Shown here one piece after another: positions 16,369 through 24,577 of a DNA stretch of 64,000 nucleotides (position 1 is the stretch's first letter; each line of letters starts with the position of its first letter). Origin of the DNA: CBFHND01 sp965657085. GTDB lineage: Bacteria; Pseudomonadota; Alphaproteobacteria; Rhodobacterales; Rhodobacteraceae. Below the pieces are notes generated by a model. It did no database searches, was not told the origin of the DNA, and saw nothing but the letters and a program-made list of their open reading frames with translations. A program made the position numbers and the translations under genes. Location of the stretch: contig CBFHND010000004.1 in the NCBI GenBank assembly GCA_965657085.1, positions 146,050 through 210,049 of the forward strand, read 5' to 3'.

Positions 16369-17243
16369 GCATACATCTCGTTCTTGCCTTTGGCGCCTTT
16401 CATCATGACCTGCGATTGGGCCGCGCGCACCTCATCATAAAGCGCGAGCGCTGCGGGATCAAAGTCTGCCTTTGGCGCTGGCACGTGAATGAAGTTGCCG
16501 TGGGTGTCCTGCCCGCGCACCAGCATGGCGTAATCCTTGTCGCCCACCTGTTGCGCCACATCGGGGCGCATGTAGCGGATGACACAGGCAATGCGGCGAT
16601 CCTCAGACGTATTCGGCCCCGATCCGTGGATGGTCAGCCCGTGATGCAGGCTGATCTGTCCGGGTTGCAGTTCGATCGCCGTCTTGTCGGCGTCGGACAC
16701 GTCCACGCGCACCTCCTGACCCCGGCTGAGCAGGTTGTTGGCGTCAAAGGTGTCCTCGTGGGGCAGAATCGCGTTCTTGTGGCTGCCCGCAACGAAATCC
16801 ATGCAGCCCGATGCGCGGGTGGCGGGGGACAGCGGCACCCAGACGGTGACCAGCCCGTCAATCGCCCCCAGCCCCCAATAGGTCAGGTCCTGATGCATGG
16901 AGACCACGTGGGTCGTGCGCGGTTCCTTGATGAAGAATTCGCCGGAAAACACCATGATATCGGGGCCAAGCACACCTTCGACCACGTCCAGAATGCGCGG
17001 GTCGCGGGCAATTTTGCTGACCATGGGCATAACGAGGTGGGCGTTGATGCGTTTGTAGGTGTTCAACGGCAAAGGCAGGCCATTGTCGCGCCATGTGTCC
17101 TCGATGGCCTCGAATTCGGTACGGTAGGTTGCTGCCGCGGCCCCGGTCAGCGCGTCGACGGGGAACAGGAAACCATCATCCCAATACTGCTGTTTCTGTG
17201 GGGCGGTCAGGCGACCGTTATCCAATACATGTGCGGTTTTCAT
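16365..17243 (-). CDS. Phytanoyl-CoA dioxygenase (PhyH) family 2-oxoglutarate/Fe(II) oxygenase
   Basis: A 292-residue cytosolic Fe(II)/2-oxoglutarate dioxygenase. The facial triad is visible as H117 and D119 in SMHQDLTYWG and the distal H206 in LTIHGSGPN, followed by arginines (R217 or R223) that could bind 2-oxoglutarate. The start MKTAHVLDN at 17243 is preceded by a purine-rich stretch; a start at 17324 would lie in the divergent promoter region. It is the first gene of an operon with the HD-domain protein (four-base overlap) and the YciI protein. The pairing mirrors PhnY/PhnZ, where the PhyH enzyme hydroxylates and the HD enzyme cleaves. Confidence 0.85.
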   Translation of the reverse strand: MKTAHVLDNGRLTAPQKQQYWDDGFLFPVDALTGAAAATYRTEFEAIEDTWRDNGLPLPLNTYKRINAHLVMPMVSKIARDPRILDVVEGVLGPDIMVFSGEFFIKEPRTTHVVSMHQDLTYWGLGAIDGLVTVWVPLSPATRASGCMDFVAGSHKNAILPHEDTFDANNLLSRGQEVRVDVSDADKTAIELQPGQISLHHGLTIHGSGPNTSEDRRIACVIRYMRPDVAQQVGDKDYAMLVRGQDTHGNFIHVPAPKADFDPAALALYDEVRAAQSQVMMKGAKGKNEMYA

Positions 17244-17390
17244 CGTTCCGGCGCCGTTTTTCGCAATGGCAATTGCAAGCACCTTACGGCCCGCCCCGCC
17301 GTTTTCAATACAAAGCTGTGCCAACCGCAGCCTGCGTCAGTTCAATGGCTGGACAACCACGCCGCGCCCGCTAATGTCCGCCCCATGCAC

Positions 17391-17402
17391 TGACATTTGT
17401 CA
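17391..17402. promoter_or_regulatory. Palindrome upstream of the CoxL-like gene
   Basis: TGACA-TT-TGTCA is a perfect inverted repeat of 12 bp, ending just before the ribosome-binding purines (AAAGGGG) of the molybdoenzyme gene. The 171-bp region between the divergent PhyH and CoxL-like genes would be the natural regulatory region for both. Operator function is inferred. Confidence 0.3.
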
Positions 17403-17414
17403 AAGGGGATCCGC

Positions 17415-19712
17415 ATGGACAAGTTCGGCAAGAGCCAATCGGTCAAACGTGTTGAAGATGTTCGGTTTTTGACCGGCGAAGGGCGCTATGTTGATGACAT
17501 CGCGCCCAGGGACGCGTTGCATGGATTTGTCTTTCGTTCGCCTGTGGCCCATGCGCGGATCACGCAACTGGATGTGGATGATGCCCGCGCGGCCGAAGGC
17601 GTGCAATTGCTCCTGACCCATGACGATCTGGAAGCCGCAGGCGTGAACACATCCATGCGCGGTGCGGTGGTGGACAATCGCGATGGCACCAAGGGGGCCG
17701 CCCCCACGCGCCCGCTTCTGGCTTCGGGCAAGTTGAATTACGTAGGCGAACCCGTAGCGATGATCTTTGCCGACACGCTGGCGCAGGCGCGTGATGCGGC
17801 CGAACTGATCATGCTCGATTACGACGACCTGCCCGCCAAGATGGACCTTGCGCCGGGCGGCGAAACCATTCACGAGGCCGCCCCCGACAACATGGCCTTT
17901 GACTGGGGCATGGGCGACGAAGCCGCGACCGAAACGGCATTCAAGGCGGCGGCGCGCACGGTTTCCCTGGAGGTTGGCGACAACCGGGTCATCGTCAATG
18001 CGATGGAGCCGCGCGGCTGTTATGCCGAGATGGAAGGCGACAAGCTGCACGTGGCGATCAACGGGCAGGGCGTTTGGGTGCCCAAGGACCAGTTGATGGA
18101 AGCGCTGCACCTTGAGGAAAGCCAGATACGTGTGACCAACCCGGACGTGGGCGGCGGCTTTGGCATGAAGGCGATGGGATATCCCGAGAACTTTGTCGTG
18201 GCGCACGCGGCGCGCACGCTGGGCCGCCCGTGCCGCTGGATGTCCGAACGCACCGAAGCCATGCTGAGCGACAATGGCGGGCGCGATCTGACATCGCTGG
18301 CCGAACTTGCCTTTGACGAGAACAACAAGATCACTGCCTACCGGGTGCGCACGCGGTGCAACCTTGGCGCCTACAACAGCCAGTTTGGCCAGCCCATTCA
18401 GACCACGCTATTCAGCCGGGTGTTGATGGGCGTTTATGACGTGCAGACCACGTGGTTGCAGGTCGAAGGGTATTATACCAACACGGTTCAGGTGGATGCC
18501 TACCGGGGCGCGGGCCGCCCCGAGGCGATCTATGTGCTTGAGCGTGTGATGGACCGCGCCGCGCGCGAGCTGGGTGTGGACCCGTGGGATCTGCGGCGCG
18601 CCAACTTCATCAAGCCTGCGCAATTCCCCTACAAGGCCGCAACCGGTGAAACCTATGACGTGGGCGACTTCGACAAGGTGCTGAGCCGCGCCGCCGCAGA
18701 GGCCGACGCGAGCGGTTTTGACGCGCGCAAGGCGGCGGATGCGGAACGCGGCCTGCTGCGGGGGCAAGGCCTGTGTTACTATATCGAAAGCATTCTGGGC
18801 GATCCTTCGGAAGGGGCCAAGGTCACCTTCAACGAGGATGGAACCGTGTCGATCTACGTGGGCACTCAAAGCAACGGGCAGGGCCATGAAACCGTCTATG
18901 CCAAGTTCCTGTCGGACCAGACGGGTATTCCAGCCGATATGATCCACGTCATTCAGGGCGACAGCGACCTGATTGCCAAGGGCGGCGGCACGGGCGGGTC
19001 CCGGTCCGTCACCACGCAGAACAACGCGACACTGGCCACGGTCGACGTGATGATGACCGCTTTCAAAGAGTTCCTTGCGGGCGAAATGGGCGTGCCCGCG
19101 GAGGAAATCACCTTTGACGACGAGCGGTTCCGCGCTGACGGTTCGAACCTGACACCAACAGTGATGGAAGTGGCCGCTCTGGCCCGCGAGGTCGAACGCG
19201 GCGATCTTCTGGTGCACGAATCCCGTGCCACGCTGCCAGCGCGCAGCTTTCCCAACGGAGCTCACGTTGCAGAGGTGTTGATCGACCCGGACACCGGTGT
19301 CGTGACCGTTGACCGCTATACCGTGGTGGATGATTTCGGCAATCTTATCAACCCGATGCTGGCCGAGGGCCAGGTTCATGGCGGGGTGGTTCAGGGCATT
19401 GGGCAGGCGATCACGGAACACGTGGTCTTCGACGAGGACGGCCAACTGCTCACGGCAACGTTCATGGATTATGCCTTGCCCCGCGCGGACGACGTTCCCA
19501 ATATTGGGTTTACTTCGGAACCCGTGCCATCCACCGCCAACATCATGGGCATGAAAGGCTGTGGCGAGGCAGGCACCGTGGGTGCGCTGGCGGCCGTGGC
19601 CAATGCGGTGCAGGATGCGCTGTGGGATCGGGGCGTGCGACAGGCGGACATGCCGTTCACGCCGATGAAAGTTTGGGATTTGCTCAGGGATGACCGCATC
19701 GCGGCTGAATAA
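17415..19712 (+). CDS. Xanthine dehydrogenase-family molybdopterin-binding subunit (form-II CoxL-like)
   Basis: A 765-residue large subunit of the molybdenum hydroxylase family. The active-site loop AYRGAGR (residues 362-368) is the form-II CoxL signature; form I, the proven CO dehydrogenase, has AYxCSFR. The catalytic glutamate is E718 in GCGEAGT. Molybdenum-cofactor segments GGGFGMKAM and GGGTGGSRS are present. ATG 17415 follows AAAGGGG. The usual partners, an FAD subunit (CoxM) and a 2Fe-2S subunit (CoxS), are not adjacent on either side. The enzyme probably oxidises an organic carbonyl or heterocycle rather than CO. Confidence 0.88.
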   Translation: MDKFGKSQSVKRVEDVRFLTGEGRYVDDIAPRDALHGFVFRSPVAHARITQLDVDDARAAEGVQLLLTHDDLEAAGVNTSMRGAVVDNRDGTKGAAPTRPLLASGKLNYVGEPVAMIFADTLAQARDAAELIMLDYDDLPAKMDLAPGGETIHEAAPDNMAFDWGMGDEAATETAFKAAARTVSLEVGDNRVIVNAMEPRGCYAEMEGDKLHVAINGQGVWVPKDQLMEALHLEESQIRVTNPDVGGGFGMKAMGYPENFVVAHAARTLGRPCRWMSERTEAMLSDNGGRDLTSLAELAFDENNKITAYRVRTRCNLGAYNSQFGQPIQTTLFSRVLMGVYDVQTTWLQVEGYYTNTVQVDAYRGAGRPEAIYVLERVMDRAARELGVDPWDLRRANFIKPAQFPYKAATGETYDVGDFDKVLSRAAAEADASGFDARKAADAERGLLRGQGLCYYIESILGDPSEGAKVTFNEDGTVSIYVGTQSNGQGHETVYAKFLSDQTGIPADMIHVIQGDSDLIAKGGGTGGSRSVTTQNNATLATVDVMMTAFKEFLAGEMGVPAEEITFDDERFRADGSNLTPTVMEVAALAREVERGDLLVHESRATLPARSFPNGAHVAEVLIDPDTGVVTVDRYTVVDDFGNLINPMLAEGQVHGGVVQGIGQAITEHVVFDEDGQLLTATFMDYALPRADDVPNIGFTSEPVPSTANIMGMKGCGEAGTVGALAAVANAVQDALWDRGVRQADMPFTPMKVWDLLRDDRIAAE

Positions 19713-20775
19713 CAGGATTGCACGATGGTTGCGCGACCGGTTTGGCCGGGGCGCACCCGTTGTCGCCCCTGTGGTGCGGGGGCATACCACCCATGTGATC
19801 ATCCTTGACGGTACCATGTCGTCGCTGTCGCCGGGATGCGAGACCAACGCGGGCCTGACCTACAAGCTGCTGAGCGAGTCGCGCAGCGACGTGTCAGTCT
19901 ACTATGAACCCGGCCTGCAATGGTCGCACTGGCGCCGCGCCGGAGACGTGATCATGGGGCGCGGCATAAACCGCCAGATCCGCAGGGCCTATGGCTACCT
20001 TGCCTCGCGCTATAAACCCGGAGACCGGGTGTTCCTGATGGGCTATTCGCGCGGGGCCTATGCGGTGCGGTCTCTGGCGGGGATCATCGATCTTGTGGGC
20101 CTGCTGCGCGCCGATCATGCGACCGAACGCAACATCCGCGACATCTATCGCCACTATGAATGCACGCCCGACAGCGAGGCCGCGCGCATCTTTGCCAAGG
20201 CCCATTGCCATGATGACGTCCCGATCGAGATGATCGGCGTCTGGGACACGGTGAAATCGCTGGGCATCAATGCGCCGATCCTTTGGCGCATCAGCGCCCC
20301 GCGCCATGCTTTTCACAACCACCACCTCGGTGCGTCCGTGAAACACGGCTATCACGCGCTGGCCCGCAACGAGACGCGCGTGGCTTATGGCCCGGTGATG
20401 TGGGACAGCCATGGCGATTGGAAAGGCCATCTGGAACAGATGTGGTTTCGCGGCACCCACGGGGATGTCGGCGGACAGCTGGGCGGGTTCGAGGATGCAC
20501 GCCCCCTGTCCAACATCCCGCTGGTGTGGATGCTGGACAAAGCAAAGGGCTGCGGCCTGCCGTTGCCAGACGGCTGGCATGACCGTTTTGTGCAGGACGC
20601 GCTGGCGCCCTCGATGGGGACATGGCGCGGCTACGGCGGTCTGTTCATCACAAGGCGGGCGCGCAGGGTCGGGCTTGATCCATCGGAACGGGTGCACCCA
20701 TCCGTGTCCGAAGCCGCGCGCAGCCCGACCCCAAGTTGGTGGCGCGCGGCATGGCCCGGCACGCGGGCGTCCTGA
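19690..20775 (+). CDS. DUF2235 alpha/beta-hydrolase protein
   Basis: A 361-residue protein of the DUF2235 family, which includes type VI secretion phospholipase effectors and uncharacterised esterases. The opening VIILDGTMSS motif, the nucleophile elbow GYSRGAYAVRSLAG (S120), GVWDTVKSLG and GTHGDVGG supply a candidate Ser-Asp-His triad. No signal peptide or membrane helix is evident. The start ATG 19690 lies inside the last 23 bp of the CoxL-like gene, so the two are probably co-transcribed, although a later start cannot be excluded. No secretion genes are nearby. The substrate is unknown. Confidence 0.82.
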   Translation: MTASRLNNRIARWLRDRFGRGAPVVAPVVRGHTTHVIILDGTMSSLSPGCETNAGLTYKLLSESRSDVSVYYEPGLQWSHWRRAGDVIMGRGINRQIRRAYGYLASRYKPGDRVFLMGYSRGAYAVRSLAGIIDLVGLLRADHATERNIRDIYRHYECTPDSEAARIFAKAHCHDDVPIEMIGVWDTVKSLGINAPILWRISAPRHAFHNHHLGASVKHGYHALARNETRVAYGPVMWDSHGDWKGHLEQMWFRGTHGDVGGQLGGFEDARPLSNIPLVWMLDKAKGCGLPLPDGWHDRFVQDALAPSMGTWRGYGGLFITRRARRVGLDPSERVHPSVSEAARSPTPSWWRAAWPGTRAS

Positions 20776-20778
20776 AGG

Positions 20779-21261
20779 TCAGGGGGCTGTCATGATGATG
20801 CAGGTGGTTGATCCCGTGGCATAAAGCTTCCCATCCTCGACCCCGCGAATTTCGCCTTTGGACACGCCCGTGGACCGGCCGACGTGATCAATGGTGCCGA
20901 TGCAATCGACCATCATGCCCAAGGGAATGGGGCGGGTGATATTCACCTTGTATTCAAGGGTTGTATAAAGCGATCCGGCGGGGACGCGCGTCTGCACCGC
21001 ACAGGCCATCGCGCTGTCCAGAAGCGTGCCGTACCAGCCGCCGTGCACCGTGCCCAACGGGTTCGTCACGCTGAAATCAGGCGTGCCGCGAAACACCACG
21101 CGGCCCTCGTCAACTTCATGCACACCGTAACCCATGGTAAAGCCGATGGGCGGGCCGGGCAGGTCGCCGTTCAGGATGCCGCGCATGAAGTCCAGCCCGG
21201 ACATGGATTTCAACTCGTCAAGGCTCAGAAGGTCGGCAGGGGTGCGGGCAATGCGCGGCAT
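20779..21261 (-). CDS. PaaI family hotdog thioesterase
   Basis: A 160-residue hotdog-fold thioesterase. The diagnostic segment NPLGTVHGGWYGTLLDSAMACA holds the active-site helix. A long N-terminal extension (residues 1-35) precedes the fold. Such enzymes hydrolyse aryl- or acyl-CoA thioesters in the cytosol. It is convergent with the DUF2235 gene (3-bp gap). The specific CoA ester is not predictable. Confidence 0.83.
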   Translation of the reverse strand: MPRIARTPADLLSLDELKSMSGLDFMRGILNGDLPGPPIGFTMGYGVHEVDEGRVVFRGTPDFSVTNPLGTVHGGWYGTLLDSAMACAVQTRVPAGSLYTTLEYKVNITRPIPLGMMVDCIGTIDHVGRSTGVSKGEIRGVEDGKLYATGSTTCIIMTAP

Positions 21262-21320
21262 GAAAGGCTCCGGTCGTGGTCTGGGCAGACGCTAGGATCG
21301 GGGCCAATGGATGCCAAGTG

Positions 21321-22178
21321 TTACGCCACGTTGCGCATGCCACCCACAGGAACCAGACCCAGCGCATGGCAAATTTCACGGGTGAGGTCCGGGCGGTTAA
21401 GTGTATAGAAATGCAAGGTTTCCACCCCTTCGCAGCGCAGCGTGTCGCACAGTTCGGTGGCGTGCGCGAGGGCCATCAGATCACCGCGCCCATCGCGCGC
21501 AGCCGTGTCGAAACCGCGTGCCAGCTCTGTCGGGATTTCCGTGCCGCAACGGGCTGCGAACTTTTGCGTGCTGGCCCAGTTGCTGACGGGCAGGATGCCG
21601 GGAGTGATAGGGGCTGTGATACCCGCATCTGCACAGGCGTCACGGAACCGCAGGAAGGTTTCCGGCTCAAAGAAGAACTGGGTGATCGCCTCGGACGCGC
21701 CTGCATCGATCTTGGCCTTCAGCCAGTCGATGTTTTGCGTCGGAGAGGCGGCATCGGGGTGGCTGTCAGGATATGCGCCCACGCGGATCATGAAGTGGCC
21801 TTTTGCTGCCAGCGCATCGATCAACTCCACGCTGTTGGCGAACCCGTTGGGGTGGGAGGCAAAGTGGCTGCCATCCACCGGATCGCCGCGCAGGGCCACG
21901 ATGTCGGTAATCCCTGCCGCTTTGAAGCTGTGCGCGACGTCCAGAACCTCCGCGCGGCTCGCGCCCACGCAGGTCAGATGCGCCGCCACCGGAAGGCCGG
22001 ATGTCTTGCGCAGGGTTTGCGCTGCATCATGGGTCAGCTTTTGTGTTGATCCGCCCGCGCCATAGGTGACCGAGAAAAAGCGCGGCGCCAGCGGTGTCAG
22101 CGCCTGCACCGTGTCCCAAAGCCGGAACGAGGCGTTGATGGATTGCGGGGGAAAGACTTCGAAACTCAGCGCGGTCAT
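21321..22178 (-). CDS. metF: 5,10-methylenetetrahydrofolate reductase
   Basis: A 285-residue FAD-dependent TIM-barrel enzyme that makes 5-methyltetrahydrofolate for methionine synthesis. SFEVFPPQS at the N-terminus, FFSVTYGAGGST, HLTCVGASRAEV and DIVALRGDP are all family hallmarks, and the length fits the bacterial type without the regulatory domain. It is divergent from the MetR-type regulator, with a MetR-like box between them. The MetR arrangement implies activation by homocysteine. Confidence 0.94.
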   Translation of the reverse strand: MTALSFEVFPPQSINASFRLWDTVQALTPLAPRFFSVTYGAGGSTQKLTHDAAQTLRKTSGLPVAAHLTCVGASRAEVLDVAHSFKAAGITDIVALRGDPVDGSHFASHPNGFANSVELIDALAAKGHFMIRVGAYPDSHPDAASPTQNIDWLKAKIDAGASEAITQFFFEPETFLRFRDACADAGITAPITPGILPVSNWASTQKFAARCGTEIPTELARGFDTAARDGRGDLMALAHATELCDTLRCEGVETLHFYTLNRPDLTREICHALGLVPVGGMRNVA

Positions 22179-22226
22179 GTTTTGGCTCCATCTGGGGTCG
22201 ATGGGGTTGTGACACGGGAATGGATA

Positions 22227-22239
22227 TGAGACAAATTCA
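22227..22239. promoter_or_regulatory. MetR-like binding site
   Basis: TGAGACAAATTCA matches the MetR consensus TGAA-N5-TTCA at 7 of 8 defined positions. It is centred in the 89-bp region between metF and metR, where it can serve both promoters. A longer ATGAGA...TCTCAT inverted repeat overlaps it. Confidence 0.6.
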
Positions 22240-22267
22240 TAACTCTCATCATCAACATGAGTTTCGT

Positions 22268-23173
22268 ATGCATATCGAGTTTCGCCACCTGCGCACGATC
22301 AAAGCCATCCACGAGGCCGGGGGCCTGGCGCGCGCGGCTGAGCAGTTGCACATTACCCAGTCGGCCCTGTCGCATCAGGTGAAGGGGCTGGAGGATCAGG
22401 CGGGCGTTGAGCTTTTCGTGCGCCGGTCAAAGCCGCTGAAACTGTCGGCGGCGGGGCTGCGGCTTTTGCGGCTGGCCGAACAGGTGTTGCCACAGGTCGA
22501 GGCGATGCAGGAAGAATTCAGCGGCCTGCGCTCCGGGCGGTCCGGGCGGATGCACATTGCCATTGAATGCCACGCTTGTTTCGAATGGCTGTTCCCGGTG
22601 CTGGAGCATTTCCGCCGTGACTGGCCGGATGTGGATGTGGACATCCGGCCCGGCCTCGCTTTTGACGCGCTGCCTGCGCTGATGAAGGAAGAGGTCGATC
22701 TGGTGGTGTCCTCGGACCCGGAGGAGTTGCCGGGGGTGGAGTTCATCGAACTCTTTGATTACGCGCCGGTTTTTGTGGCCTCAAAGGATCATCCGTTGGC
22801 TGCCAAACCCTTTGTCACCGCAGAAGACTTTCGCCATGAGACCCTCATCACCTACCCGGTGGAGCGCACGCGGCTGGATGTGTTCAGCCAGCTTTTGATC
22901 CCCGCCAAGGTAGAGCCCGCCGCCGTGCGGCAAGCGGAGCTGACGGCGGTTATCCTGCTCTTGGTGGCATCCAATCGCGGTGTGTCTGTATTGCCGGACT
23001 GGGTGGTGCGCGAGGTGAAATATTCCAGCGACTATGTCACCCGCCCGCTGACCGAACAGGGGATCACCCGCCGCCTTTATGCGGCCATCCGCAGTGACGA
23101 ACGCGACAAACCCTATATGCAACGGTTGATCGAGCTTGCGCGGGTCGAAGCCCGCAAGCTGCAAGCGGCCTGA
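22268..23173 (+). CDS. metR: LysR family regulator, MetR type
   Basis: A 301-residue LysR regulator. The helix-turn-helix occupies residues 1-60 (FRHLRTIKAIHEAGGLARAAEQLHITQSALSHQ), and the effector domain has the MetR-type IAIECHACFEWLFPVLEHF stretch. It is divergent from metF with a MetR-like box between them, so both similarity and context support the assignment. ATG 22268 is chosen because homology begins at MHIEFRHL; upstream starts would cover the operator. Its stop is 4 bp before the downstream oxygenase start. Confidence 0.87.
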   Translation: MHIEFRHLRTIKAIHEAGGLARAAEQLHITQSALSHQVKGLEDQAGVELFVRRSKPLKLSAAGLRLLRLAEQVLPQVEAMQEEFSGLRSGRSGRMHIAIECHACFEWLFPVLEHFRRDWPDVDVDIRPGLAFDALPALMKEEVDLVVSSDPEELPGVEFIELFDYAPVFVASKDHPLAAKPFVTAEDFRHETLITYPVERTRLDVFSQLLIPAKVEPAAVRQAELTAVILLLVASNRGVSVLPDWVVREVKYSSDYVTRPLTEQGITRRLYAAIRSDERDKPYMQRLIELARVEARKLQAA

Positions 23174-23177
23174 AACT

Positions 23178-24155
23178 GTGGGAGAGTTTGCAGATATACC
23201 GGTTCTTGATGTCAGCGCGGCGCTGGGCGATGACCGGGCGGCGCGGGGCGCACTTGCGCGGGACTTTGCCGATGCCTACGGTCGGGTCGGCTTTGCCTAT
23301 GTCACGGGGCACGGGGTAGACCCGAAGCTTGTGAGCAAAGTCTTCGATGCCTCAGCGCGGTTTCATGCCTTGCCACGCGCGGCCAAGATGGCGGTGGCGC
23401 TGGATGCCAATCACCGCGGTTTCATCCCCATCGACACATCGACAGACGTAAATTCCGCCCTTGCCGAGGTCACCAAGCCCAACCAGTCCGAAAGCTTCAT
23501 GGTCATGCGCGAGGATGCGCCCGACGCAGAAGACGTGCGAAAGGGTGTTTATCTGGCAGGATCAAACCAGTGGCCCGACCTGCCGCAGTTTCGACGCGAT
23601 GTGATGGCCTATCACGATGTGATGGCGCGGCTTGGGGCGGCGCTGATGGAGATCGCTGTGATGTCCGTTGACGGACCCGTGGGTAAGGTCATGCGGGCTT
23701 TCACGCCTGCAACCACATGGTTGCGATTGCTGTACTATCCACCCAGCCCGCCGCAGGCTGCGGATGACCTCTATGGGTCCGCGCCACATACGGATTTTGG
23801 ATGCCTGACCATTCTGGCGCAGGATGATGTGGGGGGATTGCAGGTGCAGACCCCGGCGGGCCACTGGGTCGATGCGCCCCGGCGCGATGGTGCCTTTGTG
23901 GTCAACGTAGGCGATATGCTGCACCGCTGGTCGAACGGGCGGCTGCGGTCAACCCCGCACAGGGTTATCAACCGTTCGGGCCGCGCGCGCTTTTCCTGTC
24001 CGTTTTTCTATGACCCGCATGTCGATACGACGATTGCCCCTTGGACGTCCTGTGTGGACGCGGCCCACCCGCCACGGTTCGAGCCGTTGGAGTTCGGTGC
24101 CTTCCTGCGCCAAGAGCTTGAGGCGTCTTATGACCAGCACACCCCGGACAGCTAG
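23178..24155 (+). CDS. Isopenicillin N synthase-family 2OG/Fe(II) oxygenase
   Basis: A 325-residue non-heme iron oxygenase of the IPNS/gibberellin-oxidase type. The N-terminal DIOX_N domain (IPVLDVSAALG; GRVGFAYVTGHGV) precedes the 2OG-FeII domain with APHTDFGCLTIL (HxD) and STPHRVINRSGRARFS (distal His and the RxS 2-oxoglutarate motif). GTG 23178, 4 bp after metR, is the best start I can find; the ribosome-binding site is weak. Proximity suggests co-transcription with metR, but no functional link is known. The substrate is unknown. Confidence 0.83.
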   Translation: MGEFADIPVLDVSAALGDDRAARGALARDFADAYGRVGFAYVTGHGVDPKLVSKVFDASARFHALPRAAKMAVALDANHRGFIPIDTSTDVNSALAEVTKPNQSESFMVMREDAPDAEDVRKGVYLAGSNQWPDLPQFRRDVMAYHDVMARLGAALMEIAVMSVDGPVGKVMRAFTPATTWLRLLYYPPSPPQAADDLYGSAPHTDFGCLTILAQDDVGGLQVQTPAGHWVDAPRRDGAFVVNVGDMLHRWSNGRLRSTPHRVINRSGRARFSCPFFYDPHVDTTIAPWTSCVDAAHPPRFEPLEFGAFLRQELEASYDQHTPDS

Positions 24156-24165
24156 GGGCGGATGA

Positions 24166-24558
24166 TCAGGGTGTGGTGGTGGCGATGGCCCTGATTTCGA
24201 TCACAGCCCCTTCGCGGCGCAAACCACCGGCCTCGATCGCGGTCCAAGCCGGTTGAGGATCGGGCAGCGTTTCCAGCCGAATTGCGTCGAACAGGTCAAA
24301 ATGGTCGCGCAGTCCGACGTGATAGGTGGTCATTTCAACAATTGCATCAAAGCCCAAGCCGACCTCTGCCAGAACGCCGCCGATCTTGGCAAAGGCGCTG
24401 CGCATCTGGGTTTCGGGGTCTTCTGGCATAGTGCCATCCGCGTCACCGCCCGTCATTCCTGTCAGGAACAGGTGATCGCCAGACAGGATGCCCGGCGACA
24501 TGCGCGCGGCCTGCGCTGCGGCGCGGGCCTGGGGCGGAATGATAGGGATCTTTGGCAT
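24166..24558 (-). CDS. RidA (YjgF/YER057c/UK114) family protein
   Basis: A 130-residue small trimeric-fold protein. RidA members deaminate reactive enamine/imine intermediates or act in catabolic operons. The GDHLFLTGMTG strand, the QMRSAFAKIGGVL helix and the terminal IEIRAIA strand are visible. The usual catalytic arginine region is present as the degenerate GAVIEIRAIA. I use ATG 24558 (MPKIPIIPPQ). It follows the SDR gene by 19 bp and ends a likely MDR-SDR-RidA operon. Confidence 0.8.
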   Translation of the reverse strand: MPKIPIIPPQARAAAQAARMSPGILSGDHLFLTGMTGGDADGTMPEDPETQMRSAFAKIGGVLAEVGLGFDAIVEMTTYHVGLRDHFDLFDAIRLETLPDPQPAWTAIEAGGLRREGAVIEIRAIATTTP

Positions 24559-24577
24559 CGGGGGGCCCCTTTGTTGT

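Noticed and set aside
17415..19712. Aerobic CO dehydrogenase (form I CoxL)
   Set aside because: The active-site loop is AYRGAGR, not AYxCSFR, and coxM and coxS are not adjacent, so oxidation of CO is not supported.
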